Positions 9,175 to 17,675 of a stretch of 64,000 nucleotides of DNA are shown here, piece after piece. The translations under genes and the position numbers were made by a program. The DNA lies in NCBI GenBank assembly GCA_046293395.1, contig JBKBOU010000002.1, positions 868,001-932,000 of the forward strand, given 5' to 3'. Below the pieces are notes generated by a model. The model saw only the letters and a list, made by a program, of their open reading frames with translations. It did no database searches and was not told the origin of the DNA. Within the stretch, counting starts at the first letter, position 1, and each line of letters begins with the position of its first letter. This DNA is from CAYNRA01 sp046293395. GTDB taxonomy: Bacteria; Bacteroidota; Bacteroidia; Cytophagales; Spirosomataceae.

Positions 9175-10398
9175 ATGAAATTACGCTTCCTTTCTAGCTG
9201 TTTTCTACTTTCCATTTCGGGTGTATATGCACAAACGCCTACGACTATTTCTCCCAAAGTACAGGAGAAAGCGCAGCAATTAGCACAAAAATTTATCATA
9301 ACAGACGGACACGTGGACTTACCCTTCCGGTTGAAAGTTCGCCGCTTCCAATTAGAAAAAGAATACGTAGGTATTCCGATTCAAACAAACGATGGAGATT
9401 TTGACTACGTTCGGGCAAAAAAAGGTGGATTAGATGCCCCCTTCATGTCTATCTACATTCCAGCTACGTATGATGCCCCAGGTGCACGTGGACTTGCCGA
9501 CTCTCTCATCACGATGGTCAATTGGATAGCCAAAGAAAACAATACCTATTTTGAAGTTGCCCATACTCCACAAGATGTTATGCGCATTAAAAAATCAGGC
9601 AAAATTGCGCTGCCCATGGGTATGGAAAACGGCTCTCCTATCTCCGAACTTAGCCAATTAGCAGAGTACAGAAAGAAAGGAATCAGCTACATTACCCTAA
9701 CGCACGGCAAAGACAATCAAATTGGTGACTCGTCTTATGACACTACCCGAACATGGAAAGGATTGAGCCCGTTTGGTAAACAAGTTGTTCAACAAATGAC
9801 GAAAGAAGGGATTATGATTGATATTTCACACGTCTCTGACGATACCTTTTACCAAGTCATTGAGATGAGCCCTGTTCCAGTTATTGCCTCTCATTCATCG
9901 GCACGTAAATTCACACCGGGTTTTGAGCGGAACATGTCAGATGATATGATTCGAAAAATGAAAACCAATAATGGAGTAATTATGGTCAACTTCGGTTCTA
10001 CATTCGTGGATGGCGAGGTCGCTAAATTGCGAAACGAAAATCAGAAAAAATTAGCAGCTATTCTAAAAGAGAAGAACTTAGGGCTCCGCGACCCCGCTGC
10101 TAAACCTTATATTGATGCCTTTTATCAGACAACCCCCAATGTTTTTGCAGATGTAGAAAGAGTAGCAGACCACATCGACCACATCGTTGCTTTGGCAGGT
10201 ATCAATCATGTTGGTCTTGGTTCTGACTATGACGGCGTTGGAGACAGTCTGCCTACTGGCTTAAAAGACGTTTCAGATTACCCAAATCTTCTAGCCGTTT
10301 TATTAAACCGTGGTTATTCCGAGAAAGATATTGAGAAAATTTGTTCCGGTAATTTGTTCCGCGTTTGGAACCAAGTATTGGACTTTGCAAAAAAGTAA
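9175..10398 (+). CDS. Secreted membrane dipeptidase, peptidase family M19
   Basis: Zinc dipeptidase of the renal-dipeptidase family that hydrolyses dipeptides. An N-terminal signal peptide (MKLRFLSSCFLLSISGVYAQ) directs export to the periplasm or outer membrane. Metal ligands are visible as DGHVDLPFR (H46, D48), the bridging glutamate in GMENG, DISHVSD, ASHSSARKF, and the late GLGSDYDGVGD. At 407 residues it has the normal length. It is monocistronic and ends in a perfect hairpin. Confidence 0.93.
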   Translation: MKLRFLSSCFLLSISGVYAQTPTTISPKVQEKAQQLAQKFIITDGHVDLPFRLKVRRFQLEKEYVGIPIQTNDGDFDYVRAKKGGLDAPFMSIYIPATYDAPGARGLADSLITMVNWIAKENNTYFEVAHTPQDVMRIKKSGKIALPMGMENGSPISELSQLAEYRKKGISYITLTHGKDNQIGDSSYDTTRTWKGLSPFGKQVVQQMTKEGIMIDISHVSDDTFYQVIEMSPVPVIASHSSARKFTPGFERNMSDDMIRKMKTNNGVIMVNFGSTFVDGEVAKLRNENQKKLAAILKEKNLGLRDPAAKPYIDAFYQTTPNVFADVERVADHIDHIVALAGINHVGLGSDYDGVGDSLPTGLKDVSDYPNLLAVLLNRGYSEKDIEKICSGNLFRVWNQVLDFAKK

Positions 10399-10405
10399 CC
10401 CTTTT

Positions 10406-10445
10406 GCATAGCCGTTTGAGTTCTTATTAATTCAAACGGCTATGC
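10406..10445 (+). terminator. Hairpin after the M19 dipeptidase
   Basis: Perfect 14-bp inverted repeat (GCATAGCCGTTTGA / TCAAACGGCTATGC) with a 12-nt loop, directly after the stop codon. The T-tract is poor, so termination may be partly Rho-dependent or rely on the stem. Confidence 0.65.
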
Positions 10446-10446
10446 C

Positions 10447-10454
10447 TAACTTTG
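10447..10454 (+). promoter_or_regulatory. -7 promoter element for the COG0523 GTPase gene
   Basis: TAACTTTG matches the Bacteroidota TAnnTTTG consensus and lies 33 nt upstream of the ATG at 10487. No clear -33 TTG is present at the ideal spacing. Confidence 0.4.
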
Positions 10455-10486
10455 GGCGGTTTGGCAAGAATGGCTAAATTTACGGA

Positions 10487-11470
10487 ATGACAAAAATTCA
10501 TATCATAGCAGGCTTTTTAGGAGCAGGGAAATCAACCGCAATTCTAGATTTATTCACTCAAAAGCCGTCCCACGAATCTTGGGGAATTATCATTAACGAG
10601 CTTGGCCAAGTTAGTATTGACCATACTTTGTTTTCGGAACAAGCCGGTCTTACTGTTGCTGAGGTTCCTGGAGGGTGTATCTGTTGCGCATCCGAAACAA
10701 ACTTGCATGCTGTTTTACACCAACTTATATCTCAAAATACATACGACAGAATCCTCGTTGAACCTTCTGGAATGGGACATTTAGATGGAATCATTCGCAC
10801 CATTCATTCATTCACTTCGTCCACACCTCTTTCTTTGGCATCTAGCATTGTTTTGGTGGATATCCCCGCTTGGTTGAAAGGCAAACAAACGGAACACCAA
10901 CTATTTTGGGATCAAATTCATGCAGCAGATATACTTATCGGCACAAAAGCGGACAAAGTTACGGAAGATGAATGCGATGCCTGGATGGATTGGGCGGAGT
11001 CTGTTTTTCCACCTAAAACTACTATTGATTTATCTTTCAATAAGAAATTCAAACTGGATTTACTTGAATCAAGCCCTTCTATTCTTCTTGCTCTTGCAGA
11101 CGATTTACCTACCATAGACGTACAAGTAGAGAGAAATAAACGTACGAAAGAAGCGACAAATGAAATCCAGCGGTTTTCCAAAAAGCGAGTGGGAGCTTAT
11201 GAGCATGGATGGATTTTTCCGCCTGAATATCAGTTCGACGTATCTGCTTTACGTTCTTTTTTTGGGCAAATGCAGCACGTATTTCGAGCCAAGGGGGTTT
11301 TCAAAACCAGTTCAAGTAGTTATTTATTCAATGCCGTTTCTGGTGAATTTACCGTTGAGTGGATAATGTATAACAAAGACAGCCGTTTGGAAATTATTGC
11401 TTTAGAGCCTATTGATTGGGCAAACTGGGAACAGAAAATCGAAGCATGTCTTATAGACAATCCATCTTAA
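10487..11470 (+). CDS. CobW/COG0523 family GTP-binding metallochaperone-like protein
   Basis: G3E-family GTPase thought to deliver metal (often zinc or cobalt) to client proteins. Seen: Walker A GFLGAGKST (residues 9-17), the metal-binding CxCC motif in PGGCICC (C64, C66, C67), a switch/base region VLVDIPAW and GTKADKV, and a C-terminal CobW_C-like domain (about 230-327). The subgroup, and so the metal and client, cannot be read from sequence alone. The next gene starts 15 nt downstream and is probably co-transcribed. Confidence 0.88.
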   Translation: MTKIHIIAGFLGAGKSTAILDLFTQKPSHESWGIIINELGQVSIDHTLFSEQAGLTVAEVPGGCICCASETNLHAVLHQLISQNTYDRILVEPSGMGHLDGIIRTIHSFTSSTPLSLASSIVLVDIPAWLKGKQTEHQLFWDQIHAADILIGTKADKVTEDECDAWMDWAESVFPPKTTIDLSFNKKFKLDLLESSPSILLALADDLPTIDVQVERNKRTKEATNEIQRFSKKRVGAYEHGWIFPPEYQFDVSALRSFFGQMQHVFRAKGVFKTSSSSYLFNAVSGEFTVEWIMYNKDSRLEIIALEPIDWANWEQKIEACLIDNPS

Positions 11471-11484
11471 AATTTGTATATATT

Positions 11485-12003
11485 ATGTTAATCCGATACG
11501 TTCGTATGACTTTTGAGGCGGATAAGGTCTCTACTTTTCTTGATTTTTTCAATAAAAACAAGGTTGCCATTCGGTCTTTCCCTGGGTGTAGCTATCTGGC
11601 ATTATTGCAAGATTTGGACAATCCAAACGTTTTTATGACACATAGTCACTGGGAAAATGCAGATGATTTGGAGGATTACCGTACTTCGCCCTTGTTCGAA
11701 TATGTTTGGGGGAATACAAAAATCCATTTTGCTGCCAAACCAGTTGCCTATTCTGTACAATGTATTGAAATTATTGAACCAGAAAAAAAGAAGAAGATGA
11801 TGAATAAGAGCCTTTTACTGATTTTTTTCATTTGTTGGGCGGCAAGTTCCACCTCATTTGCGGCTACTCCATCAGAGCCATTTCTTGGCACAGAAAGCCA
11901 GGAACACCTTTTTCGGAAAGGCAAGAAAACAAAAAGTGGGAGGTACAAGAAGCGAGGAGGGCTATTCGGGAAAAAAAATGACTGCGGTTGTCCCAAACAT
12001 TAG
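11485..12003 (+). CDS. Antibiotic biosynthesis monooxygenase-like (ABM) protein, fused in frame to a small secreted tail
   Basis: Residues 1-95 (MLIRYVRMTFEAD...GCSYLALLQDLDNPNVFMTHSHWENADDLEDYRTSPLFEYVWG) form a ferredoxin-like ABM dimer domain, typical of small quinol monooxygenases. After IEPEKKKK the frame runs without a stop into a signal-peptide-like segment and a basic, glycine-rich tail ending CGCPKH. The junction is a run of seven A's reading GAA-AAA-AAG, i.e. the classic A_AAA_AAG slippery heptamer. A -1 shift there gives EKKEEDDE and a stop at 11805-11807. So the 172-residue reading may be a fusion, a site of programmed frameshifting, or an indel between two overlapping genes. The start ATG 11485 sits 15 nt after the GTPase stop; the more upstream start lies inside that gene. 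Confidence 0.65.
   Translation: MLIRYVRMTFEADKVSTFLDFFNKNKVAIRSFPGCSYLALLQDLDNPNVFMTHSHWENADDLEDYRTSPLFEYVWGNTKIHFAAKPVAYSVQCIEIIEPEKKKKMMNKSLLLIFFICWAASSTSFAATPSEPFLGTESQEHLFRKGKKTKSGRYKKRGGLFGKKNDCGCPKH
11797..12003 (+). CDS. Putative small secreted basic protein (internal in-frame start)
   Basis: An internal ATGATG pair at 11797-11802 would start a 67-68 residue protein with a good signal peptide (MNKSLLLIFFICWAASSTSFA) and a mature part rich in Lys, Arg and Gly ending in CGCPKH. Small exported proteins with such tails are seen in Bacteroidota, but no function is known to me. It shares its frame with the preceding ABM reading; the -1-frame stop of that gene (11805-11807) overlaps this start, the usual geometry for coupled genes. 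Confidence 0.5.
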   Translation: MMNKSLLLIFFICWAASSTSFAATPSEPFLGTESQEHLFRKGKKTKSGRYKKRGGLFGKKNDCGCPKH

Positions 12004-12219
12004 TCAATCGTCTAATAGCAAATTTTCTATATCTATAAAATATTAGCAAACCCGAATTTGATACAAATCATTTAAAATCAATTATTTACAAATATTTCAT
12101 TGGGTAAGTCTTGAATCTTTTTTGTATTTTTCTTATTTGCGAGTTACTTTTACGAGAAATTAATAAGCGAAGAGAAATTCTCTTCAAAAACAGAGTTTTA
12201 ACCGATAACCCCATATAAA

Positions 12220-13098
12220 ATGAGCGTTCTTGTCAATAAAGATTCAAAAGTGATTGTTCAAGGATTTACAGGTGCTGAAGGTTCTTTTCATGCTGGCCAA
12301 ATGATTGAGTACGGTACAAACGTAGTTGGTGGTGTGACGCCAGGTAAAGGAGGTCAATTGCATTTAGATAGACCCGTTTTCAATACAGTTGCGGATGCAG
12401 TTGCAGCCACAGGTGCTGATGTATCTATCATTTTTGTACCCCCTGCTTTTGCGGCAGACGCGATTATGGAAGCGGCGGATGCAGGCATTAAAGTAATTGT
12501 TTGTATTACAGAAGGCATTCCAACAAAAGACATGGTGATTGCCAAGTCGTATTTGGTTGGAAAAGAAGTTACACTTATTGGGCCAAACTGCCCTGGTGTG
12601 ATTACAGCCGGTGAATGTAAAGTAGGTATCATGCCTGGATTTATTTTCACAAAAGGAAGCATTGGCGTTGTCTCGAAATCAGGTACTTTAACTTATGAAG
12701 CGGTTGATCAACTAACAAAAGTTGGTTTAGGTCAAACAACAGCCATCGGAATTGGAGGAGACCCAATTATTGGAACAACCACGAAGGAAGCCGTTGAACT
12801 TCTTATGAATGACCCAGCAACAGAAGGAATCGTCATGATTGGAGAAATTGGAGGAGGAATGGAAGCGGAAGCAGCGCGTTGGATTCGTGAAACGGGGAAT
12901 AAGAAGCCTGTTGTTGGCTTTATTGCAGGTCAAACTGCACCAAAAGGACGTAGAATGGGTCACGCAGGAGCTATCATTGGAGGTGCTGAAGACACCGCAG
13001 CAGCGAAAATGGCAATCATGAGAGAATGTGGTATTCATGTGGTTGAATCTCCAGCAGAAATCGGAGAAACGATGTTGAAAGCATTAGGAAAAGCATAA
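12220..13098 (+). CDS. sucD: Succinyl-CoA synthetase (succinate--CoA ligase) alpha subunit
   Basis: TCA-cycle enzyme that interconverts succinyl-CoA and succinate with nucleotide triphosphate formation. The N-terminal CoA-binding domain starts VNKDSKVIVQGFTGAEGSFHAGQMIEYGTNVVGGVTPGKGG. The ligase domain contains GPNCPGVI and the phospho-histidine loop GHAGAI (about residue 248). The length, 292, is normal. No sucC lies adjacent, so the two subunits are encoded apart in this genome. It has its own strong terminator. Confidence 0.96.
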   Translation: MSVLVNKDSKVIVQGFTGAEGSFHAGQMIEYGTNVVGGVTPGKGGQLHLDRPVFNTVADAVAATGADVSIIFVPPAFAADAIMEAADAGIKVIVCITEGIPTKDMVIAKSYLVGKEVTLIGPNCPGVITAGECKVGIMPGFIFTKGSIGVVSKSGTLTYEAVDQLTKVGLGQTTAIGIGGDPIIGTTTKEAVELLMNDPATEGIVMIGEIGGGMEAEAARWIRETGNKKPVVGFIAGQTAPKGRRMGHAGAIIGGAEDTAAAKMAIMRECGIHVVESPAEIGETMLKALGKA

Positions 13099-13129
13099 GT
13101 CAACTCTATGCAAAATAAATAAAAGAACG

Positions 13130-13170
13130 GGAGGAGATAGGAAATCAACTATCTCCTCCTTTTTGTTTTG
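13130..13170 (+). terminator. Terminator of sucD
   Basis: GGAGGAGATAG / CTATCTCCTCC with an 8-nt loop, followed by TTTTTGTTTT: a textbook rho-independent terminator 30 nt after the sucD stop. Confidence 0.9.
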
Positions 13171-13204
13171 TCATCAAATTGTATAATTATTTCACAAGCT
13201 TTGC

Positions 13205-13212
13205 TATTTTTG
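13205..13212 (+). promoter_or_regulatory. -7 promoter element for the DUF4271-hemD pair
   Basis: TATTTTTG matches TAnnTTTG, with an upstream TTG 23 nt before it (in AAATTG). It lies only 12 nt before the GTG start of the DUF4271 gene, implying a very short or absent 5' leader. Confidence 0.42.
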
Positions 13213-13224
13213 TAGAAAAAAAAC

Positions 13225-14388
13225 GTGACGATACGCTATCAACTTTTCCTTTTCCTTGCCTTCTTTCAGGTCACTTTTGGCTACAGTAACTCAAGAAAAG
13301 AAATCACAGGGTATATTGTACATGATTTTGTAGATGACTGGCGTATTTACGACTACGATGAGAATAAGTACGTCCCCTACCTAGCTGAACAACACAGTAA
13401 CTCCCCCGTTCATAGCATCATATTCAATCTTTCTGAATACAAAGGATATCAGATTCGTATCAAAGTCGAACAGAAAAATACATATTTATTCATAAACGGT
13501 TCCCTTCAGCGTAAAGTCAATCCGGAGCAACCTACTTTTCTATCGGTTGATAGTCTTACGAAAATCTATGGACAGGGGTCTTTTTTAATCACTATTTATG
13601 GGGATAAAGATGTTACAAGAAAACAAGTTGTTGTCTTCAATCCTTCAGCCATTACCACACAAAAGAGCAAGAGCGAATCACTTTCAGACACTTCATTGAA
13701 ACCGAGAGGAAGGCTCACCTTAAAAACGCCCATATCGCTTGTATTTTTATTTGTTGTTATCCTTTTTTCTTACCTAACTACCTCATTCCCAAAGGCTTCC
13801 GTTCGATTCTTTAATCTCAGAGACTTACTTACATTTCTGACACGCGAACAGACCTTCTTAATAAATAAACCGCTCAATGGTGTGAATACACTGTTCATAC
13901 TACTTTTGAGTCATGTACTTGTCATTCTTTATTTATCCATTACCACAAAAGAATTTGGAGTACTACAAAGCGGACTACTTTTACAGATTGGAGATGATTG
14001 GAGTACATCTTTGATTAATTACTTCCGGTTACTTTTTTTATTTTTTCTGAGTTTCGTTTTAAAATACTTCTACATAGCGCTGGTTGGCAAACTATTTAAC
14101 CTAGATAAAATCATTGAAATACACTTTTTTAAGATTATTCAAGCCTCATTAATTACGTACAGTCTTTTACTTATCAGTACTTTACCTTTATTATTGGGCT
14201 ATATAATTTTACCTGATAATTGGGTAATTTGGCTTCAGGTATTTATTCTTATTTTCTACGGAATTCGGTTGATAATCCTCTATTTTACGATTATTCGGAA
14301 CATTCCTGTTCAAATTTTATACTTAATTTCGTATCTTTGCATCGTCGAGTTACTACCACTTCTTGTAGGCGCACGACTTGCCTTTTAA
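13225..14388 (+). CDS. DUF4271 family membrane protein
   Basis: 387 residues with a signal peptide (about 1-20), an extracytoplasmic domain (about 21-165) and then about seven hydrophobic helices (from SLVFLFVVILFSYLTTSF onward). DUF4271 proteins are Bacteroidota membrane proteins of unknown function, commonly found next to a uroporphyrinogen-III synthase gene, as here (hemD starts 41 nt downstream). The GTG start is needed to keep the signal peptide; no ATG is available. The haem link is inference from neighbourhood only. Confidence 0.78.
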   Translation: MTIRYQLFLFLAFFQVTFGYSNSRKEITGYIVHDFVDDWRIYDYDENKYVPYLAEQHSNSPVHSIIFNLSEYKGYQIRIKVEQKNTYLFINGSLQRKVNPEQPTFLSVDSLTKIYGQGSFLITIYGDKDVTRKQVVVFNPSAITTQKSKSESLSDTSLKPRGRLTLKTPISLVFLFVVILFSYLTTSFPKASVRFFNLRDLLTFLTREQTFLINKPLNGVNTLFILLLSHVLVILYLSITTKEFGVLQSGLLLQIGDDWSTSLINYFRLLFLFFLSFVLKYFYIALVGKLFNLDKIIEIHFFKIIQASLITYSLLLISTLPLLLGYIILPDNWVIWLQVFILIFYGIRLIILYFTIIRNIPVQILYLISYLCIVELLPLLVGARLAF

Positions 14389-14429
14389 TGCAAAAGTAAT
14401 CTTACGACTTTTATTTTAACATCTTCTGC

Positions 14430-15218
14430 ATGAGTACAATGACAGATACGAACATCGGAGAGCGTCTTCGCCAAGTAAAAAGCATTCTTGTCACACTTCC
14501 CGAGCCAGAAAGTAAAAACTCTCCTTATCAAGACCTAATCGACAAATATGGTATTAAAGTTGATTTCAGAGAGTTTATCGATGTAAAGGGATTAGATCAC
14601 CGCGAGTTTCGGAAACAGAAAGTCGATATTCTAGCCCACACAGCCATCATTTTTACAAGTAGAAATGCCGTGGATCACTTTTTTAGGCTGTGTGAGGAAC
14701 TGCGCATAGAAGTCCCACTTGACATGAAATATTTTTGTATTTCTGAACAAACTGCAAATTACTTACAAAAGTATATAACCATTCGAAAAAGAAAGATATT
14801 CTTTGGTAAACGAACAGCTGCAGACTTGGAACCTTTCATTCTAAAGCATAAAACTGAAAAATTCCTGTTTCCTTGTTCAGACATTCGCAACGACGCAATT
14901 CCTAGCATCATGCGGAAGCACAAATTACAACTAACGGAAGCAATCATATATGAAACTTGCCCTGCTGATTTATCTGACTTGACAGAGGTATTTTACGATA
15001 TTATCTGCTTCTTCAGCCCCTCAGGAGTAAATTCATTAATGCATAACTTCCCAAATTGGCAGCAGAATAATACGCGATTAGCTGCGTTCGGGCCAACAAC
15101 AGCGAAAGCAATCACAGATTTAGGATTGATTCTTGACATAGAAGCACCCTTACCTAACGCTCCTTCTATGGTAGGCGCTTTAGAAATTTACATAAAACAA
15201 GCAAATGATATTAAATAG
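14430..15218 (+). CDS. hemD: Uroporphyrinogen-III synthase family protein
   Basis: HemD cyclises hydroxymethylbilane to uroporphyrinogen III in tetrapyrrole synthesis. The 262-residue protein has the bilobed pattern of the family: KSILVTLPEPESKNSPY at the N-terminus, AIIFTSRNAVDHFF (about 70-83), FCISEQTANYL, then FFSPSGVNSLM and LAAFGPTTAKAI in the second half. The family is poorly conserved, so the exact activity is inferred from this pattern and the DUF4271 neighbour. The stop codon lies inside the left arm of a long palindrome that terminates transcription. Confidence 0.85.
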   Translation: MSTMTDTNIGERLRQVKSILVTLPEPESKNSPYQDLIDKYGIKVDFREFIDVKGLDHREFRKQKVDILAHTAIIFTSRNAVDHFFRLCEELRIEVPLDMKYFCISEQTANYLQKYITIRKRKIFFGKRTAADLEPFILKHKTEKFLFPCSDIRNDAIPSIMRKHKLQLTEAIIYETCPADLSDLTEVFYDIICFFSPSGVNSLMHNFPNWQQNNTRLAAFGPTTAKAITDLGLILDIEAPLPNAPSMVGALEIYIKQANDIK

Positions 15219-15254
15219 AAAAAGGGCTCTTGAGCCCTTTTTCTATTTAATATC
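15207..15254 (+). terminator. 48-bp near-perfect palindrome overlapping the hemD stop
   Basis: Two 23-bp perfectly complementary arms around a 2-nt centre (core AAAAAGGGCTC / GAGCCCTTTTT). The left arm encodes the last residues and stop of hemD, and the T-run in the right arm makes it a rho-independent terminator. Confidence 0.85.
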
Positions 15255-15378
15255 CCCCTATTCTTCACACTATGTGCAAGCACGATAAAACATATTTACA
15301 AATTATCGGAAGAGAACTAAACAAAACAGCCCATTTATTTCGTTTATTGTTTGGCAAGCATTTAATTTGTAGAAACCC

Positions 15379-15400
15379 TTGTAAGTAAACTTACTTACAA
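15379..15400 (+). promoter_or_regulatory. Palindrome just upstream of the porP-gld locus
   Basis: Perfect 10-bp arms TTGTAAGTAA / TTACTTACAA around AC, ending 20 nt before the porP ATG. It could be an operator or a 5'-leader stem-loop that affects translation. There is no T-tract, so it is not a terminator. Confidence 0.4.
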
Positions 15401-15420
15401 CCCTTACGAAATCCTATTAT

Positions 15421-16386
15421 ATGCGTTTACATTACCTACTTTCATCCCTCCTGTTATTTGTCGGTCTGACATTCTTTCAAACTGAAGTAGAAGCGCAACA
15501 AAATCCTCAATTTGGGAATTATTTTTTCAACCAATTGTATTTCAATCCAGCTTACTCAGGGCAAACAAATAAGATAGATTTAACAGGCATTGTTCGTTTA
15601 CAATATGCTGGCTACACGGCTAGTTTAGACCCGGGAGGTTCCCCATTCACACAGTATATTTCCATAAATTCACCAACTCCACAACGGACAGGCGGAGTTG
15701 GCATGACTATTGTAAATGATGTTCTCGGTGGTGGTAGAATCGGGCGTGAGATGCACCTAACCTATGCTCACCAAATACCTATTGGAATCAATAAATTAAG
15801 TTTTGGTGTAGCAGCAGGAATAATAAGTAGAGGTATAGACGGCTCTAAATTACGTCCTAGAGACGAAAACGACCCAAGTATTCCTACCACACAAGTCATT
15901 TACACAAAACCAGATATTGGGCTAGGAATTGCATACAGCAGTGCCGTATATTCGATAGGTCTTGGTGTAAAAAATGTAACACAGCCTCGCATTTCATTTA
16001 CCAATTTAGAAGCGTTGAACGTGCAAAAAAGACAATATAACCTAACAGGAAATTACATGATTGGCGTCAATTATGACTGGGACATAAATCCTATGTTTAT
16101 CCTTCGCTCAGACCTAACAACCTACACAGGAGAGATTGGAGCACTTGCCTTCTATAAAGAAAATACGTGGTTTGGACTGAACTATAGACACGAAGATGCC
16201 ATCGCGCTATTAGCAGGTATAAGCCTACCTAAAGCCGGTTTTCGCCTCGGATATAGCCTAGATTATGTTGTTTCTGGACTTGCAGCAAAAAGCATTTTAT
16301 CACACGAAATCTTACTAACTTATTCGCTTGCAGCTCCAAAAAGAGGGAAGCGTTCTGTTGTAAGAACACCGAGATATAGTTTTTAA
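15421..16386 (+). CDS. porP: PorP/SprF family type IX secretion system outer-membrane protein
   Basis: 321 residues with a signal peptide (cleaved after VEAQ) and the family pattern QNPQFGNYFFNQLYFNPAYSGQT...NPA, followed by beta-strand repeats ending in an aromatic residue. Members form outer-membrane barrels that work with the T9SS and the SprA/SprE or PorE machinery. It stands directly before gldKLMN, the same order as porP-porKLMN in Porphyromonas gingivalis, which supports the assignment over generic SprF paralogues elsewhere in genomes. Confidence 0.88.
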   Translation: MRLHYLLSSLLLFVGLTFFQTEVEAQQNPQFGNYFFNQLYFNPAYSGQTNKIDLTGIVRLQYAGYTASLDPGGSPFTQYISINSPTPQRTGGVGMTIVNDVLGGGRIGREMHLTYAHQIPIGINKLSFGVAAGIISRGIDGSKLRPRDENDPSIPTTQVIYTKPDIGLGIAYSSAVYSIGLGVKNVTQPRISFTNLEALNVQKRQYNLTGNYMIGVNYDWDINPMFILRSDLTTYTGEIGALAFYKENTWFGLNYRHEDAIALLAGISLPKAGFRLGYSLDYVVSGLAAKSILSHEILLTYSLAAPKRGKRSVVRTPRYSF

Positions 16387-16448
16387 AAGCAAAAACCATT
16401 GATACAGAAATTCATTTAATAGCAAGTAGGAAGTTTCTATTTTTTAAA

Positions 16449-16456
16449 TATCTTTG
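16449..16456 (+). promoter_or_regulatory. -7 promoter element upstream of gldK
   Basis: TATCTTTG matches TAnnTTTG in the 161-nt gap between porP and gldK, about 92 nt before the preferred gldK ATG. This suggests gldKLMN can be transcribed separately from porP. No clear -33 TTG is seen. Confidence 0.38.
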
Positions 16457-16547
16457 CCGATTGGTAACAATATAAAATTCTACCAACACGTTTTTTATCT
16501 GTTTTTATTCACATAATTGATTGAAAATTACTCCAACTAGTGGTTAT

Positions 16548-17639
16548 ATGCTGATAAACACAAAAAGTACCCGAACAATTTTATTGAAGGGAATACTTAT
16601 CCTGACCCCCCTTGTTTTACTACAAAGCTGCGGAACACTAAGTAAAATCAACCCCTTTGGTGGAAACAAAGGCGGAGAAATCACAAATGAGCCTATGCAG
16701 GGTATCCGAGATGGTGAAATTGTATCTACGGCTAGAAAAGGCTATAAACAATCTGCACCGAATGGTATGGTTTTGATTCCGTCTGGGTCATTCACAATGG
16801 GGCAAGCAGACGAGGACGTGATTTCATCACGAGTTACAATGAACAAACGAGTAACTATTGTTCCTTTCTACATGGATGATACAGAAGTAACCAACATGGA
16901 GTACCGTCAATTCGTGGAAGCCATGTTATTAGACTCTGTATCTGTACTTGGAGAGGAGTTCATAATGACCAAATTGTATCCAGACACCACCGTGTGGAGA
17001 AAAGACTATACGTTCCACAATGGAGACCAAATGACAGAGTATTACTTTAGTAGCCCTGCTTTTGATATGTATCCTGTTGTTGGAGTAAGCTGGGATGCAG
17101 CGAGATACTTCTGTACATGGCGTAGTAAATTATTCAACGATTACCGAACAGAGAATGGCATGTTCCAATCTCCTCGGTACAGACTACCTTCAGAAGCAGA
17201 ATGGGAATGGGCTGCTCGAGGTGGCAAAGAAGGAGCAAAATACCCATGGGGTAATCCGTATGTTGCCAACGGGAAAGGTTGCTTCTTGGCGAACTTCAAA
17301 CCCTATCGCGGAAATTACCGCGCAGATGGATACCCTTACACAGCACCCGTAAATGCTTTCAATCCGAATGATTATGGCCTTTATAACATGGCTGGTAATG
17401 TAGCAGAATGGACACAAGATGCCTATTCTGAAGCCTACATGCCTGTTACTTGGGACTTAAATCCTGTTTACGATGACCCAAATGAGCCAAGAAAAGTAAT
17501 CAAAGGTGGCTCTTGGAAAGACGTAGCATACTTCTTGGAAACAGGTACATCAACGTACGAGTTTAGAGACGCTACCCGCTCTTACATTGGTTTCAGATGT
17601 GTAATGGACAGACTTGGCTCTATCCCTGGCAGAGAATAA
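16548..17639 (+). CDS. gldK: Gliding motility / T9SS lipoprotein GldK (PorK)
   Basis: Outer-membrane lipoprotein that forms the periplasmic ring with GldN in the type IX secretion core. The lipobox LLQSC (acylated C28) follows a hydrophobic signal. The mature protein holds a formylglycine-generating-enzyme/SUMF1-like domain (NGMVLIPSGSFTMGQADED... to FRCVMDRLG) that is used structurally in this family. The TTG at 16521 also opens the frame, but the ATG at 16548 gives a standard lipoprotein signal and about 363 residues. It is first of the gldKLMN operon. Confidence 0.94.
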   Translation: MLINTKSTRTILLKGILILTPLVLLQSCGTLSKINPFGGNKGGEITNEPMQGIRDGEIVSTARKGYKQSAPNGMVLIPSGSFTMGQADEDVISSRVTMNKRVTIVPFYMDDTEVTNMEYRQFVEAMLLDSVSVLGEEFIMTKLYPDTTVWRKDYTFHNGDQMTEYYFSSPAFDMYPVVGVSWDAARYFCTWRSKLFNDYRTENGMFQSPRYRLPSEAEWEWAARGGKEGAKYPWGNPYVANGKGCFLANFKPYRGNYRADGYPYTAPVNAFNPNDYGLYNMAGNVAEWTQDAYSEAYMPVTWDLNPVYDDPNEPRKVIKGGSWKDVAYFLETGTSTYEFRDATRSYIGFRCVMDRLGSIPGRE

Positions 17640-17675
17640 CATTAAATCTATTCATCTTACTAAAATACAATTTAC

